Shown here piece after piece: positions 35,295 through 43,833 of a stretch of DNA of 64,000 bases (position 1 is the stretch's first letter; every line of letters begins with the position of its first letter). The stretch covers positions 1,491,001 through 1,555,000 of the forward strand of contig NZ_CP013630.1 of assembly GCF_001664485.1 (NCBI RefSeq), given 5' to 3'. The DNA comes from Rhizobium sp. N324 (GTDB lineage: Bacteria > Pseudomonadota > Alphaproteobacteria > Rhizobiales > Rhizobiaceae). Position numbers and translations under genes: made by a program. A model generated the notes under the pieces. That model did no database searches and was not told the origin of the DNA. It worked only from the letters and a program-made list of their open reading frames with translations.

Positions 35295-37310
35295 TTAGAG
35301 GTGCCGATTCGATAGGCGCTTGCGGTGCAGTTCCTCGGCATTCGGCAGCGCATCCTTCGGCAGGCCGAAGATCTGGCCCGGGCGGATGCGGTCGGGATCG
35401 ATGATCTTATCCTCGTTGGCGATGTAGATCGTCGTGTAACGGACGCCGAGGCCATAGGTGCGGCGCGAAATCTGCCACAGCGTGTCGCCGCGGCGAATGA
35501 TAACAGCGGCGTTGTTTGCCGTCAGCGGCGCCTGTTCGATCGTCTTCGGCTGGTTGCCTGCCGCGTCGTTTGCCGCAGGCGCTGCCGGCGCAGGGGACGC
35601 GGAGAGTTCGGCGATGATCGCTCCCAGACCGTCGAGGCCTGCGCCGACGGATTTTGCATCCTTCGGCAGGCCCTGCAGCATTTTCAATGCGCTGGTCGCG
35701 GTCTGCGAGGCGGTGCCGGAGGCTTGCTTGAAGGTGTCGGGCGCATCGGACCCCGGACGGAACTCTGCGACCGAGCGCAAGGCGAATTCGGTTGCCGAGC
35801 GCGCTGCCGCAAGCTGTTCGGCGCCGGGCAGCTTGCCGTCGGCAAACAGGCCCTTCAGCAGGCCGAAGGCCTTGCCGGCCTCGGCCTTGCGCTTGCCGAG
35901 TTCGCCTTCGTCGAGCGGCACCATCGAGGAGGCGCCGTTGGCGTCGGCGGGGACCGATTGCGCGGCGACCCGCACTTGGTCGCCGGCCGGGCGGTTGAAA
36001 TTCACCGCCGCACGCACGATCACCTTGCCGGCGGGATCGACGACATCGACGCGGATCTTGTGGTCGCCGACCGAGAGCGCCACCACGCCGTCGATGACGA
36101 AATGGCCATCGGAGCCGGCAGTGTCCTGGCCGACAAGGCTGTCGTCGGCATAACCGAGAACCTTGGCGTTGGCGCGCGCCGTGCCGGCAATGAAAATCTT
36201 GTTGCCCTCGATCTCGACGGCATTGACCATCACATCGGGCGCATTCGCCTTGTCGGGTGCGACGGTGCCTGGAATGGCCGGCGCAGTCGCCGCGCCGGGA
36301 TCGGTGACATCAGGCGTCTGCAGCGCCAGCTCGCCGGTAGCGGCAGGCGCAGCCGAACCTTCGCCCGGCTTGTCGGCAGGCGGCGCCATCGGGTTGGAGG
36401 CGTCGGCGACTTCGGTGCCGGCCTTCGGCGCGGTGATGATGCGGCTTGCCGTGCCCGGTTTGGAGACCATGGCGAGCAGATTGGCGCCGTTGCCGTCCTT
36501 CGGCACGGAGATGGTCGCGACTTCTTCGGAAACCGTGGTCTTGCCGTCCTTGCCGGTAAACTTGAGCACGAGCTGGTGGTCACCGGCGGCAAGCGGATCG
36601 TCGAGAACGGCGGCGAAATCGCCGCTGGCATCGACATTGGCTGTCGTCACGACCTTTTCGCCGTCAAGCACTTCGAGTTTGCCGTTTGGTTCGGCGGAGC
36701 CGGCAATTACCGTCGAGCCATCGGGCTCGACGCGCAGGACGTCGAAGGCAGGCAGCTTCGGGCCGGCATTCGCCGCTGCGGTGCTCGCCGCAGGCTCAGG
36801 CGCACCGGTCAGTGCTGCCTCGGCCTTGGCGATCGCGGCAAGCGCATCGGCGATATTCTCCGGCAGCGACTGGATAATGGCGAGCGCCTTGGCGCCGCCG
36901 TCCTTGGCTTTGTCGGCAAGTGTCTGGGTCGCCGGATCGAGGCCCTCGGGAATGGCGAAACCGGCAAGTGCGGTCAGCGCATTGACGGCCTTGGTCTTGG
37001 CGGCGGTGAAGACATCGTCGGCAGGCCCCTTGCCGTCGGCAAACAGCGCCTTAAGTTCGTTGAGCGACACGCCTGCCTCGGCCGAAAGACGGCCCACCTT
37101 GTCGGCGACCCCGGCCGCGTCCGCCACAGCGGAGCGCGATGTCTTTGCCGACTCGTTAACCGTGTCCTTGAGCTCCGTGCTCGCCTGGTTGATGGCGTCG
37201 CCGACCTTGGCTGCATCGCCGCCGATGCGCGGCATGACGACAAACACCATGAGTAGGATTGCGATTACGAGCACTGCAAGGGCCAGCAAGCCGGCACGGT
37301 TCTTCATCAT
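35295..37310 (-). CDS. membrane-anchored LysM-domain protein
   Basis: The 671-residue protein has one N-terminal membrane helix (ALAVLVIAILLMVFVVM). A long Ala-rich region with SPEN-like repeats follows. Two beta-sandwich-like segments contain PDGSTVIAGSAEPNGKLEV and EGNKIFIAGTARANAKVLG. A C-terminal LysM domain carries IIRRGDTLWQISRRTYG and IDPDRIRPGQIF. LysM binds peptidoglycan, so it probably links inner membrane to wall. GGGGAGA precedes the ATG at 37310. This form is conserved in rhizobia; the role is unknown. Confidence 0.92.
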   Translation of the reverse strand: MMKNRAGLLALAVLVIAILLMVFVVMPRIGGDAAKVGDAINQASTELKDTVNESAKTSRSAVADAAGVADKVGRLSAEAGVSLNELKALFADGKGPADDVFTAAKTKAVNALTALAGFAIPEGLDPATQTLADKAKDGGAKALAIIQSLPENIADALAAIAKAEAALTGAPEPAASTAAANAGPKLPAFDVLRVEPDGSTVIAGSAEPNGKLEVLDGEKVVTTANVDASGDFAAVLDDPLAAGDHQLVLKFTGKDGKTTVSEEVATISVPKDGNGANLLAMVSKPGTASRIITAPKAGTEVADASNPMAPPADKPGEGSAAPAATGELALQTPDVTDPGAATAPAIPGTVAPDKANAPDVMVNAVEIEGNKIFIAGTARANAKVLGYADDSLVGQDTAGSDGHFVIDGVVALSVGDHKIRVDVVDPAGKVIVRAAVNFNRPAGDQVRVAAQSVPADANGASSMVPLDEGELGKRKAEAGKAFGLLKGLFADGKLPGAEQLAAARSATEFALRSVAEFRPGSDAPDTFKQASGTASQTATSALKMLQGLPKDAKSVGAGLDGLGAIIAELSASPAPAAPAANDAAGNQPKTIEQAPLTANNAAVIIRRGDTLWQISRRTYGLGVRYTTIYIANEDKIIDPDRIRPGQIFGLPKDALPNAEELHRKRLSNRHL

Positions 37311-37464
37311 TATGTCTCCCCAGGCGGCAATTTGCCGTAGTAACCGAAATTGCTAGCGATTCCCGTTGCTTTTCACAAGCATTCAAAGCAATTCGGCAAG
37401 CTCGCGACGCTGCTTTTCAGTCAATTTTCTTGACTGCATTGAAATGGAATAGTTGTTTGCCTCC

Positions 37465-38088
37465 ATGACCGACCAATCTGTATCGATTCGATCCATCTGC
37501 GTTTACTGCGGCTCGAGATCGGGACGCGATCCCTCCCACATGGCGGCCGGGCGTGCTCTCGGACGAGAGATCGCCGAATACGGCCTGCGCCTCGTCTATG
37601 GCGGGGGTACCAAAGGCATCATGGGCGCGGTTGCCAGCGGCGTGCTTTCAGGCGGCGGTCAGGTGACGGGCATCATTCCCGAATTCCTGATCGATATGGA
37701 AGCGACTCGCCACTCGCTCGGTCAGCTCAACGAACTCATTGTAACGCCTGACATGCACGCGCGCAAACATACGATGTTCGAGCGCTCCGACGCCTTCGTA
37801 GCACTCCCCGGCGGCATCGGCACGCTGGAAGAGATCGTCGAGATCATGACCTGGGCGCAGCTCGGCCGCCATGAAAAGCCGATGGTCTTTGCCAATATCA
37901 ACGGTTTCTGGGATCCGATGATGGAGCTGATGCGCCACATGACCGAAGAGGGCTTCCTGCACACCGCCCACCGAGTGCAGCCGCTCGTCGTCGACGAGAT
38001 CTCCGGCATCATTCCGGCGATCATGGCTCAGGCAGCCCAACTCGCCGCCGATCGTGACGGCGAGGACGAGGTGATTTCGAAGATGTAG
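37465..38088 (+). CDS. LOG-family protein (TIGR00730)
   Basis: The 207-residue Rossmann-fold protein has the LOG signature: PGGIGTLEEIVE (about 120-131) and the upstream GGGTKGIMGAVA. Characterised members are cytokinin riboside 5'-monophosphate phosphoribohydrolases releasing free cytokinin; others act on nucleotides. The start at 37465 (MTDQSVSIRS) is preferred to the TTG at 37453. In a plant-associated bacterium cytokinin activation is plausible but not shown. Confidence 0.94.
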   Translation: MTDQSVSIRSICVYCGSRSGRDPSHMAAGRALGREIAEYGLRLVYGGGTKGIMGAVASGVLSGGGQVTGIIPEFLIDMEATRHSLGQLNELIVTPDMHARKHTMFERSDAFVALPGGIGTLEEIVEIMTWAQLGRHEKPMVFANINGFWDPMMELMRHMTEEGFLHTAHRVQPLVVDEISGIIPAIMAQAAQLAADRDGEDEVISKM

Positions 38089-38131
38089 GTGGGCAAGAGC
38101 CCTGGATTGCCCAGCCTTGTGGCTGGCATAT

Positions 38132-39067
38132 TCAGCTGTAGGCCGAAACAAGCCGGGTCACCTGAGATCGCATCCATTGATTGGCGGGATCATTGTCACT
38201 TGCCGCCGACCAGACCATCGATATCGGGCTCACCGTTAAATCAAGGGGAACCTCGGCGGTCGCCAAGCCGAAAAGGCCGGCATACCGCTTCACGATCCTG
38301 GTCGGCAGGGTCGCGATCAGGGGCGCTTCCAGGACGGCGGTAAGCACGGTCAGGAATTCCGGCGCTGCCACCGACACGTCCAGTCGCACGTTGATCCGCT
38401 TCAACGCGTCATCGATGCAGCCTTCGATGGCGTCCTTCTGGGAAACGAGTGCATGCCTCAGCCCGACATAGCTGTCCCGGTCCAAAGTTTCGGGAAGATC
38501 GAGAAGCTCAGGATTGTAGCAACACATTAGCGATTGCTCGAACAGCAGGGTCCGCCGGTGTCTGTTGTTGCCGTCATCGTAGCAACCGACGCCGAGGTCG
38601 ATGACATTGTCGTCCAGAAGCTTGTGGACCAGCTCCGGATCGACCGCTCGCGCAAGCACTTTAATACCCGGGGCTGTCTCGTTCAACATAGCGGCGAGGC
38701 GCGGCACGAGCAGCACCTCAAGCTCGCTGGAAAAGCCGATGCGGAATATCTGCTCGGCCTGATCGGGCTCGAAGATTGCCGGCGTTACGATCGCCTGCTG
38801 CGTGCGGCTGAGTATCTGCTCTACGGCTTCGGCGAAACGCAGCGCCCGATGAGTCGGCTGCATGACCTGGCCGACACGCACAAACAGCTCATCTTGCAGC
38901 AATGTCCGGAGAGTGCCGAGATTGTGGCTCATCGCGGGCTGCTGGATTTTCAGGCGAACAGCAGCTTTCGTCACGCTCCGCTCCTTCATGAGCGCATCGA
39001 ACGCGACCAGCAGATTGAGGTCGAAAGACCACAAATTGAAATGATCAATGGAGACAATTTCATTCAT
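38132..39067 (-). CDS. LysR-family transcriptional regulator
   Basis: The 311-residue protein has an N-terminal helix-turn-helix (FDLNLLVAFDALMKERSVTK, then AAVRLKIQQPAMSHNLGTLR, about 15-55) and a C-terminal effector-binding domain. It is divergent from the MBL-hydrolase gene, with 85 bp between the starts and a perfect palindrome there. That layout is typical of a LysR protein controlling the divergent operon with a small-molecule effector. Confidence 0.94.
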   Translation of the reverse strand: MNEIVSIDHFNLWSFDLNLLVAFDALMKERSVTKAAVRLKIQQPAMSHNLGTLRTLLQDELFVRVGQVMQPTHRALRFAEAVEQILSRTQQAIVTPAIFEPDQAEQIFRIGFSSELEVLLVPRLAAMLNETAPGIKVLARAVDPELVHKLLDDNVIDLGVGCYDDGNNRHRRTLLFEQSLMCCYNPELLDLPETLDRDSYVGLRHALVSQKDAIEGCIDDALKRINVRLDVSVAAPEFLTVLTAVLEAPLIATLPTRIVKRYAGLFGLATAEVPLDLTVSPISMVWSAASDNDPANQWMRSQVTRLVSAYS

Positions 39068-39112
39068 CGATTTGATCGTTGCAGGAATTCTTCTTACTGT
39101 CCATAGCCATCA

Positions 39113-39124
39113 GACAGCGCTGTC
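39113..39124. promoter_or_regulatory. candidate operator palindrome
   Basis: GACAGCGCTGTC is a perfect 12-bp palindrome in the 85-bp gap between the divergent LysR and MBL genes. It is 29 bp before the MBL start. The position fits a LysR-type recall or activation site, but the T-N11-A form is not exact. Confidence 0.45.
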
Positions 39125-39152
39125 ACGGTCCAGTTAACTCGAAAGGAATTCC

Positions 39153-40046
39153 ATGAGCGATCTTGGAAAGGAATATCGTATTGCCGGCGTGACAGTGAGA
39201 AAGGTGCAGGAGCAGTACCTTCACGACGTTCCCCCCTCATTCCTCTACCCGACTGCCGGATCTGAGGAGATCAAGGCGGTCGAGCCGCGGCTTTCCGCCG
39301 TCGATATGGACGAGGGCCGCGATGCCCTTGTAGTGAGCATTCATAGCTGGCTTGTCATCACGCCCGACCACGTCATCCTCATCGACACGGGCTCGGGGAA
39401 CGACAAGGAGAGACCGCGCAATTCCGGCTTCCATCGTCAGACCATTCCGTTTCTCGATAGGCTGCGTCAGGCGGGTGTCGAGCCCGAAGATGTCGACTTC
39501 GTCATCAATACCCATCTCCACGTCGATCATTCCGGCTGGAATACCGTGCTTCAGGACGGACGATGGATTCCGACTTTCAAAAACGCCCGCTACGTCTTCC
39601 CACGCGCCGAGCAGGAATATTACGCGTCGACGGCGAGTCACAACGACGTCAACATTCCCAGCCTCGGCGTCTATGAAGACAGCGTAAGGCCGGTGATCAA
39701 GGCGGGGCTTGCCGATTTCATCGACAGCGCAGGCGGTCCTTTCCTCGATCGATTCATCTTCTTGCCGACGCCTGGGCACAGCATCGGCCATATGTCCGTT
39801 ATGCTGGAGGCGGACAATGAAGCGGCAATCTTCGCCGGCGATGTCATGCACCATCCGATCCAGGTGGAACGGCCCGACCTCAACACGGTCTTCTGCGAAT
39901 TCCTGGATCAGGCTGCCCAGTCCAGACAGCGTGTCCTCGAACTCGCAGCTGATAATCGCGCCATGTACTTCTCCACGCATTTCCCCGGTTCGTCTGCTGG
40001 TTATGTCACCCGCGACGGCGAAAAATTCAGGTGGTCCTATGTCTAA
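39153..40046 (+). CDS. metallo-beta-lactamase-fold hydrolase
   Basis: The 297-residue cytoplasmic protein has the full set of zinc ligands: NTHLHVDHSG (His121, His123, Asp125, His126), TPGHSIGH, AGDVMHH and STHFPG. Similar ligand sets occur in lactonases, 4-pyridoxolactonase and methyl-parathion-hydrolase-like enzymes. No signal peptide is seen. AAAGGA lies 9 nt upstream of the ATG. The next gene starts inside its last codons (8-bp overlap), so the two are coupled. Lactone or ester hydrolysis is likely; the substrate is unknown. Confidence 0.93.
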   Translation: MSDLGKEYRIAGVTVRKVQEQYLHDVPPSFLYPTAGSEEIKAVEPRLSAVDMDEGRDALVVSIHSWLVITPDHVILIDTGSGNDKERPRNSGFHRQTIPFLDRLRQAGVEPEDVDFVINTHLHVDHSGWNTVLQDGRWIPTFKNARYVFPRAEQEYYASTASHNDVNIPSLGVYEDSVRPVIKAGLADFIDSAGGPFLDRFIFLPTPGHSIGHMSVMLEADNEAAIFAGDVMHHPIQVERPDLNTVFCEFLDQAAQSRQRVLELAADNRAMYFSTHFPGSSAGYVTRDGEKFRWSYV

Positions 40047-41046
40047 CAACGAGCTCGCATCGTCAGCTTTTGACGCCAGTCGGATCGTATTCGACGAGCA
40101 TTACGTCGACAGCGGAACCGAGGGCATCAAGCTCTATCTGCGCAATAAGCGAAGGAAGGACCACAAAGTCTTTCTTGCGGAGAAAACAATCGTGATGGTG
40201 CATGGAGCGACCTTCTCGTCCGGAAGTCTTTACGACGTTCCCTTCAATGGAATGTCCTTCATCGACTTCCTCGCGCATCATGGGTTCGACGTCTTTGCCG
40301 TCGATGTCCGGGGCTACGGAAAATCGACCCGTCCACCGGAAATGCAGGCGCAGCCCGATCTCAACCCGCCCCTTGTTTCCACCGACACGGGCGTTACCGA
40401 CTTCGCAACGGCTGTCGAGTTCGTGCTTCGACTTCGGGGCCTGAAGGCTGTCAACGTGTTCGCAATGTCGTGGGGCGGTACCGTAGCCGGCGCATATGCT
40501 GCTCGCAACGCCGACAATGTCGTCAAGCTCGCGCTGCTCGCGCCACAATGGCTGAGTGACGTTCCCATTCCCATCGACCAGGGCGATTCCCTCGGCTCCT
40601 ACAGGCTTGTTCCCGTCAAAGCGGCCCTGGCGCGTTGGCTGGGCACCGCACCTGAATACGCGCGTGAACGTCTTGTGCCCGAGGGCTGGTTCGATCTCTG
40701 GTCGGAATTGACCCTCTCGGAGGAGACGTCGCAAGACGATAGGGAGCAAGGCAAACTTCGCGCCACCAACGGGCCGATCCAAGACATCCGCACCTACTGG
40801 AGAGCTGGAACCCCATATTATCAACCGAGCGAGATTCGCGCGCCGGTGCTGCTGTTGCACGGCGAATGGGACATCGACGTTCCGCTTGATCTGGCGCGGG
40901 CCTATTTCGAGCAGCTGACCGGCGCCTCCTACAGGCGATGGGTGGAAATCGGGGAGGCGACACATCTGGCCCTGATGGAGAGCCACCGCATGCAGGCCTA
41001 TGCCGAGGTCGTCCGCTTCTTCGATGAAGCTTTCAAACCGGAATAG
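40039..41046 (+). CDS. alpha/beta-fold hydrolase
   Basis: The 335-residue protein has the oxyanion segment MVHGATFSSG (about 53-62), DVRGYGKS (about 89-96), the nucleophile elbow AMSWGGT (Ser144), a late acid in GEWDIDVP and the catalytic His in GEATHLALME. It overlaps the MBL gene by 8 bp, so both enzymes are probably made together. They may act in sequence on one compound. No export signal. Confidence 0.92.
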   Translation: MSNNELASSAFDASRIVFDEHYVDSGTEGIKLYLRNKRRKDHKVFLAEKTIVMVHGATFSSGSLYDVPFNGMSFIDFLAHHGFDVFAVDVRGYGKSTRPPEMQAQPDLNPPLVSTDTGVTDFATAVEFVLRLRGLKAVNVFAMSWGGTVAGAYAARNADNVVKLALLAPQWLSDVPIPIDQGDSLGSYRLVPVKAALARWLGTAPEYARERLVPEGWFDLWSELTLSEETSQDDREQGKLRATNGPIQDIRTYWRAGTPYYQPSEIRAPVLLLHGEWDIDVPLDLARAYFEQLTGASYRRWVEIGEATHLALMESHRMQAYAEVVRFFDEAFKPE

Positions 41047-41140
41047 AGTCTGAACGACCAGGCTCCGGCATCGAATCCGGAGCCTACTTCCTCCATCAAG
41101 CCGGCCGCGCGTTCACCCGGCCATCGAGCCATTCGTTTCC

Positions 41141-42073
41141 ATGACAATGCTGATAACCGCCATCCTGGATGCCGGGCGAAGTGCCGTCGACATCGCGATA
41201 TTCACCTTTCTGCCTCTCATGATCGTGACATTTTCGCTGATGCGCTACCTCGAGAGCGTGAGCGCGTTGCGATCAATCGCCGGCAAGGTAAACCCGCTGT
41301 TCAGACCTTTCGGTCTGGACGGTTTTGGGGTTTTGGCAATCATCCAGCTCAGCCTCGTGAGTTCGGCTGCCCCGGTCGCTGCCCTGACGCTGATGGCGCA
41401 TAAAAGAGCGTCGGAGAAATTTATGGCCGCGGCCTTTGCCGCGGTGCTTGCGGCGGCGCCGGCGAATGCCAGTTTTCCGCTCGCAAGCCTCGGTGTCGAT
41501 CCGGGCTCGATCATAATGAACGGCATTTGCGGGGCGCTCGCTGCGTCCACTCTCGCCGGTTGGATCGTCGGCCGCCGTTCCTTGCCTGGAAAGATCTGTT
41601 CCTGCGACAGGGCGGATGACCACGACGTCGTCAGGCGCGATCTGCTGGCCGCGATCAATCGCGGTGGCGCAGATGCCATTAGCGTCATTGCTGCGATCCT
41701 GCCGGTGCTCGTGATCTCACTTGCCCTGGTAAGGCTGACCCAAAATACAGGCGCACTTTCGGCTTTCACGTCCGTTGCGCAGCCATTGCTTCAGCTGCTC
41801 GGCGCCTCGCAGCAGGATGTGCTGTTCTTCCTCACAAAGTGCCTGGCAGGATCGAGCGCAACGGTCACGCTGTTACTCGACGCCCACAAGGAACTGAGTC
41901 TTACGCCAGAGAAAATCATTCACGGATCCGCATTTCTGCTAAACCCTCTTGACCTTCCTGGCCTCTCCATTCTTATCGCTTCGGTGCCGGCGCTCCGCTC
42001 GGTAGCAGGCGTCGCAGTCTTCAGCGCACTGGCCGGAATCCTGGTCCGCACAGCTCTGCTATCCTGGCTTTGA
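41141..42073 (+). CDS. Gate-domain (nucleoside-recognition) membrane protein
   Basis: The 310-residue protein has two hydrophobic halves, each with several helices (about 15-140 and 175-310), separated by a polar cysteine-bearing loop (GKICSCDRADDHD). This matches the Gate/nucleoside-recognition family, which includes spore-maturation and transport-like proteins. It lies 94 bp after the hydrolase gene on the same strand, so it may be the third gene of the LysR-controlled operon and move its substrate or product. Confidence 0.85.
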   Translation: MTMLITAILDAGRSAVDIAIFTFLPLMIVTFSLMRYLESVSALRSIAGKVNPLFRPFGLDGFGVLAIIQLSLVSSAAPVAALTLMAHKRASEKFMAAAFAAVLAAAPANASFPLASLGVDPGSIIMNGICGALAASTLAGWIVGRRSLPGKICSCDRADDHDVVRRDLLAAINRGGADAISVIAAILPVLVISLALVRLTQNTGALSAFTSVAQPLLQLLGASQQDVLFFLTKCLAGSSATVTLLLDAHKELSLTPEKIIHGSAFLLNPLDLPGLSILIASVPALRSVAGVAVFSALAGILVRTALLSWL

Positions 42074-42106
42074 GCCAAGTCGGTCGGGTCGAGACGAGCG
42101 CAACGG

Positions 42107-43024
42107 CTACATCCTTCCGCGGCTCCCTTTGAGCATCGACCAGCTGTAGAGGAACAGCCCCGCCCAGATCAGCGGGAAGGCGATCATGCGCGCCGTGCCG
42201 AGCGGCTCGTGAAAGATAAAGACCGCGATCAGGAAGATCATCGTCGGCGCGATATACTGCATGATGCCGATCGTCGAGAGCTTCAGCAGCTTGGCGCCAT
42301 TGGCATAGATCATCAGCGGCACGGCGGTGATGACGCCGCAGCCGAGCAGCAGCGCCGTATCGGCAAGGCCGGTGCGATAGAGATGGCCCTGGCCGCTGCC
42401 GAATTCGAGATAGAGGATATAGAGAAGGGCAGGCCCGCTGAGGATCAGCACTTCGAGGAAGAAGCCCTGGTTCGGCCCGAGCGGCAGCGTCTTGCGCAGC
42501 AAGGCATAAAAACCCCAGCTGATCGCCAGCGTCAGCGCCACCCACGGAATGCCGCCGCTGTCGAATGCGAGAATGGCGACGGCAAGCGCCGCCAGCGCGA
42601 TCGCCGCGATCTGCAGCGGCTGCAGCTTCTCCTTGAGGAGCACCGCGCCGAGGAAGATGCTGAACAGCGGATTGATGAAATAGCCGAGTGCCGCGTCGAG
42701 CGAATGGCCGGCGCCGATCGCCCAGACATAGGTGCCCCAGTTGACGGTGATCAGCGACGCTGTCAGCGCCGCCATTGCCAACATGCGCGGCGAGCGCAGC
42801 GCCGTCGCGATATCCGCAGTGCGTCCGAGCACGATCAGCACCATGCCGGCCAGCGGCAGCGACCAGACGATGCGGTGGGCGATGACCTCGGCCGGCGAGA
42901 TATGCGCCACCGCCTTCATGTAGATCGGCAGGAAGCCCCAGAGCAGATAGGCCGTCAGCGCGAAGGCAAAACCGCGCGGACTGTCTTCGTTCTTGGCCAA
43001 GGGAACGGTTGCATCGGTCGACAT
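42107..43024 (-). CDS. rarD: RarD/EamA-type permease
   Basis: The 305-residue protein has about ten hydrophobic helices in two EamA repeats. The RarD-family start GFAFALTAYLLWGFLPIYMK and VIAHRIVWSLPLAG are clear. The role is presumed export of small metabolites; E. coli RarD is linked to chloramphenicol sensitivity by name only. It is convergent with the Gate gene and has no obvious partner. Confidence 0.92.
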   Translation of the reverse strand: MSTDATVPLAKNEDSPRGFAFALTAYLLWGFLPIYMKAVAHISPAEVIAHRIVWSLPLAGMVLIVLGRTADIATALRSPRMLAMAALTASLITVNWGTYVWAIGAGHSLDAALGYFINPLFSIFLGAVLLKEKLQPLQIAAIALAALAVAILAFDSGGIPWVALTLAISWGFYALLRKTLPLGPNQGFFLEVLILSGPALLYILYLEFGSGQGHLYRTGLADTALLLGCGVITAVPLMIYANGAKLLKLSTIGIMQYIAPTMIFLIAVFIFHEPLGTARMIAFPLIWAGLFLYSWSMLKGSRGRM

Positions 43025-43334
43025 CGGGGTGTTTCCATCTTTGTTCTTCTTCTGATCCGGCCTAGCTTAAGCGCCGTGAATAGGCCAATTCATTTCGTTG
43101 AATAAAGGCTAAGAGGATTTGAAGCGGATGGGGGAGAATGAACGCATGATAGCGGCAAAGGCTGGTATCGGCCTCCAAAAATCCGAATCCTGTTCCAGAC
43201 TGCCGCGGGCAGGCGACAGGCGGACCAATCGAGGGAACAAACTCGCAAACCCGCTGATGATCTGCGCCTTCAGTTGACAGGCCCGGCAGGTTCTTTCATC
43301 TGGAACGCCAAGCGCCAGATCAGGAGCCGCTCAC
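43025..43334. other. 310-bp intergenic region between rarD and the GNAT gene
   Basis: No gene is supported. A fragment AATCCGAATCCTGTTCCAG near 43185 resembles half of the family 2 palindrome. A TTGACA at 43275-43280 could be a -35 box for the GNAT gene, but the matching -10 (CATCTG after 17 bp) is poor. GGAGC lies 8-12 nt before the GNAT start. Confidence 0.4.
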
Positions 43335-43814
43335 ATGACCCTTACCGTACGCCCGGCAACGCCTTCAGACGCGACAACGATCCTGCGATTTGTCCGCGAA
43401 TTGGCCGATTATGAAAAGGCGATCCACGAGGTCGAGGCGACCGAGGAGAGCACGCGTGCGGCAATCTTCGGCGACGGTTCAGTCACCCATGCGTTGATCT
43501 GCGAACGCGAGGGTCAAGCCATCGGCATGGCGGTTTATTTCTTCAGCTATTCGACCTGGCAGGCGAAGAACGGCCTTTATCTGGAAGATCTCTACGTAAC
43601 ACCGGACGCGCGCGGTTCGGGCGCCGGCAAGGCGCTTTTGCGGCGCCTGGCGCAGATCGCGCTGGAGAAGGGTTGCGGCCGCTTCGAATGGAGCGTGCTC
43701 GACTGGAACGAACCTTCGATCCGTGTCTACGAGGCGATTGGCGCGGAGCCGCAGAAAGAATGGATCCGCTATCGGATGACGGGCGAGACGCTGGCGGCGT
43801 TTGCCCGCGGTTAG
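43335..43814 (+). CDS. GNAT-family N-acetyltransferase
   Basis: The 159-residue protein has the acetyl-CoA-binding pattern YVTPDARGSGAGKALLRRLA (about 92-111), preceded by LYLEDL, and a C-terminal VLDWNEPSIRVYEAIGAEPQ. The LEDLYV and WNEPSIRVYE motifs are those of spermidine/spermine and thialysine acetyltransferase relatives. A polyamine or amino-acid acceptor is possible; not proven. GGAGC lies upstream. Confidence 0.92.
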   Translation: MTLTVRPATPSDATTILRFVRELADYEKAIHEVEATEESTRAAIFGDGSVTHALICEREGQAIGMAVYFFSYSTWQAKNGLYLEDLYVTPDARGSGAGKALLRRLAQIALEKGCGRFEWSVLDWNEPSIRVYEAIGAEPQKEWIRYRMTGETLAAFARG

Positions 43815-43833
43815 CCCTAGCGACGGAATAGAC

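Noticed and set aside
35325..37256. 643-codon open frame opposite the LysM gene
   Set aside because: Gly/Arg-rich antisense product without domains; the minus-strand LysM gene has a membrane helix, LysM motif, ribosome binding site and terminator.
39153..40046. Calling the MBL-fold protein an acyl-homoserine lactonase
   Set aside because: The zinc ligands fit, but they are shared by many MBL hydrolases; sequence alone does not give the substrate.
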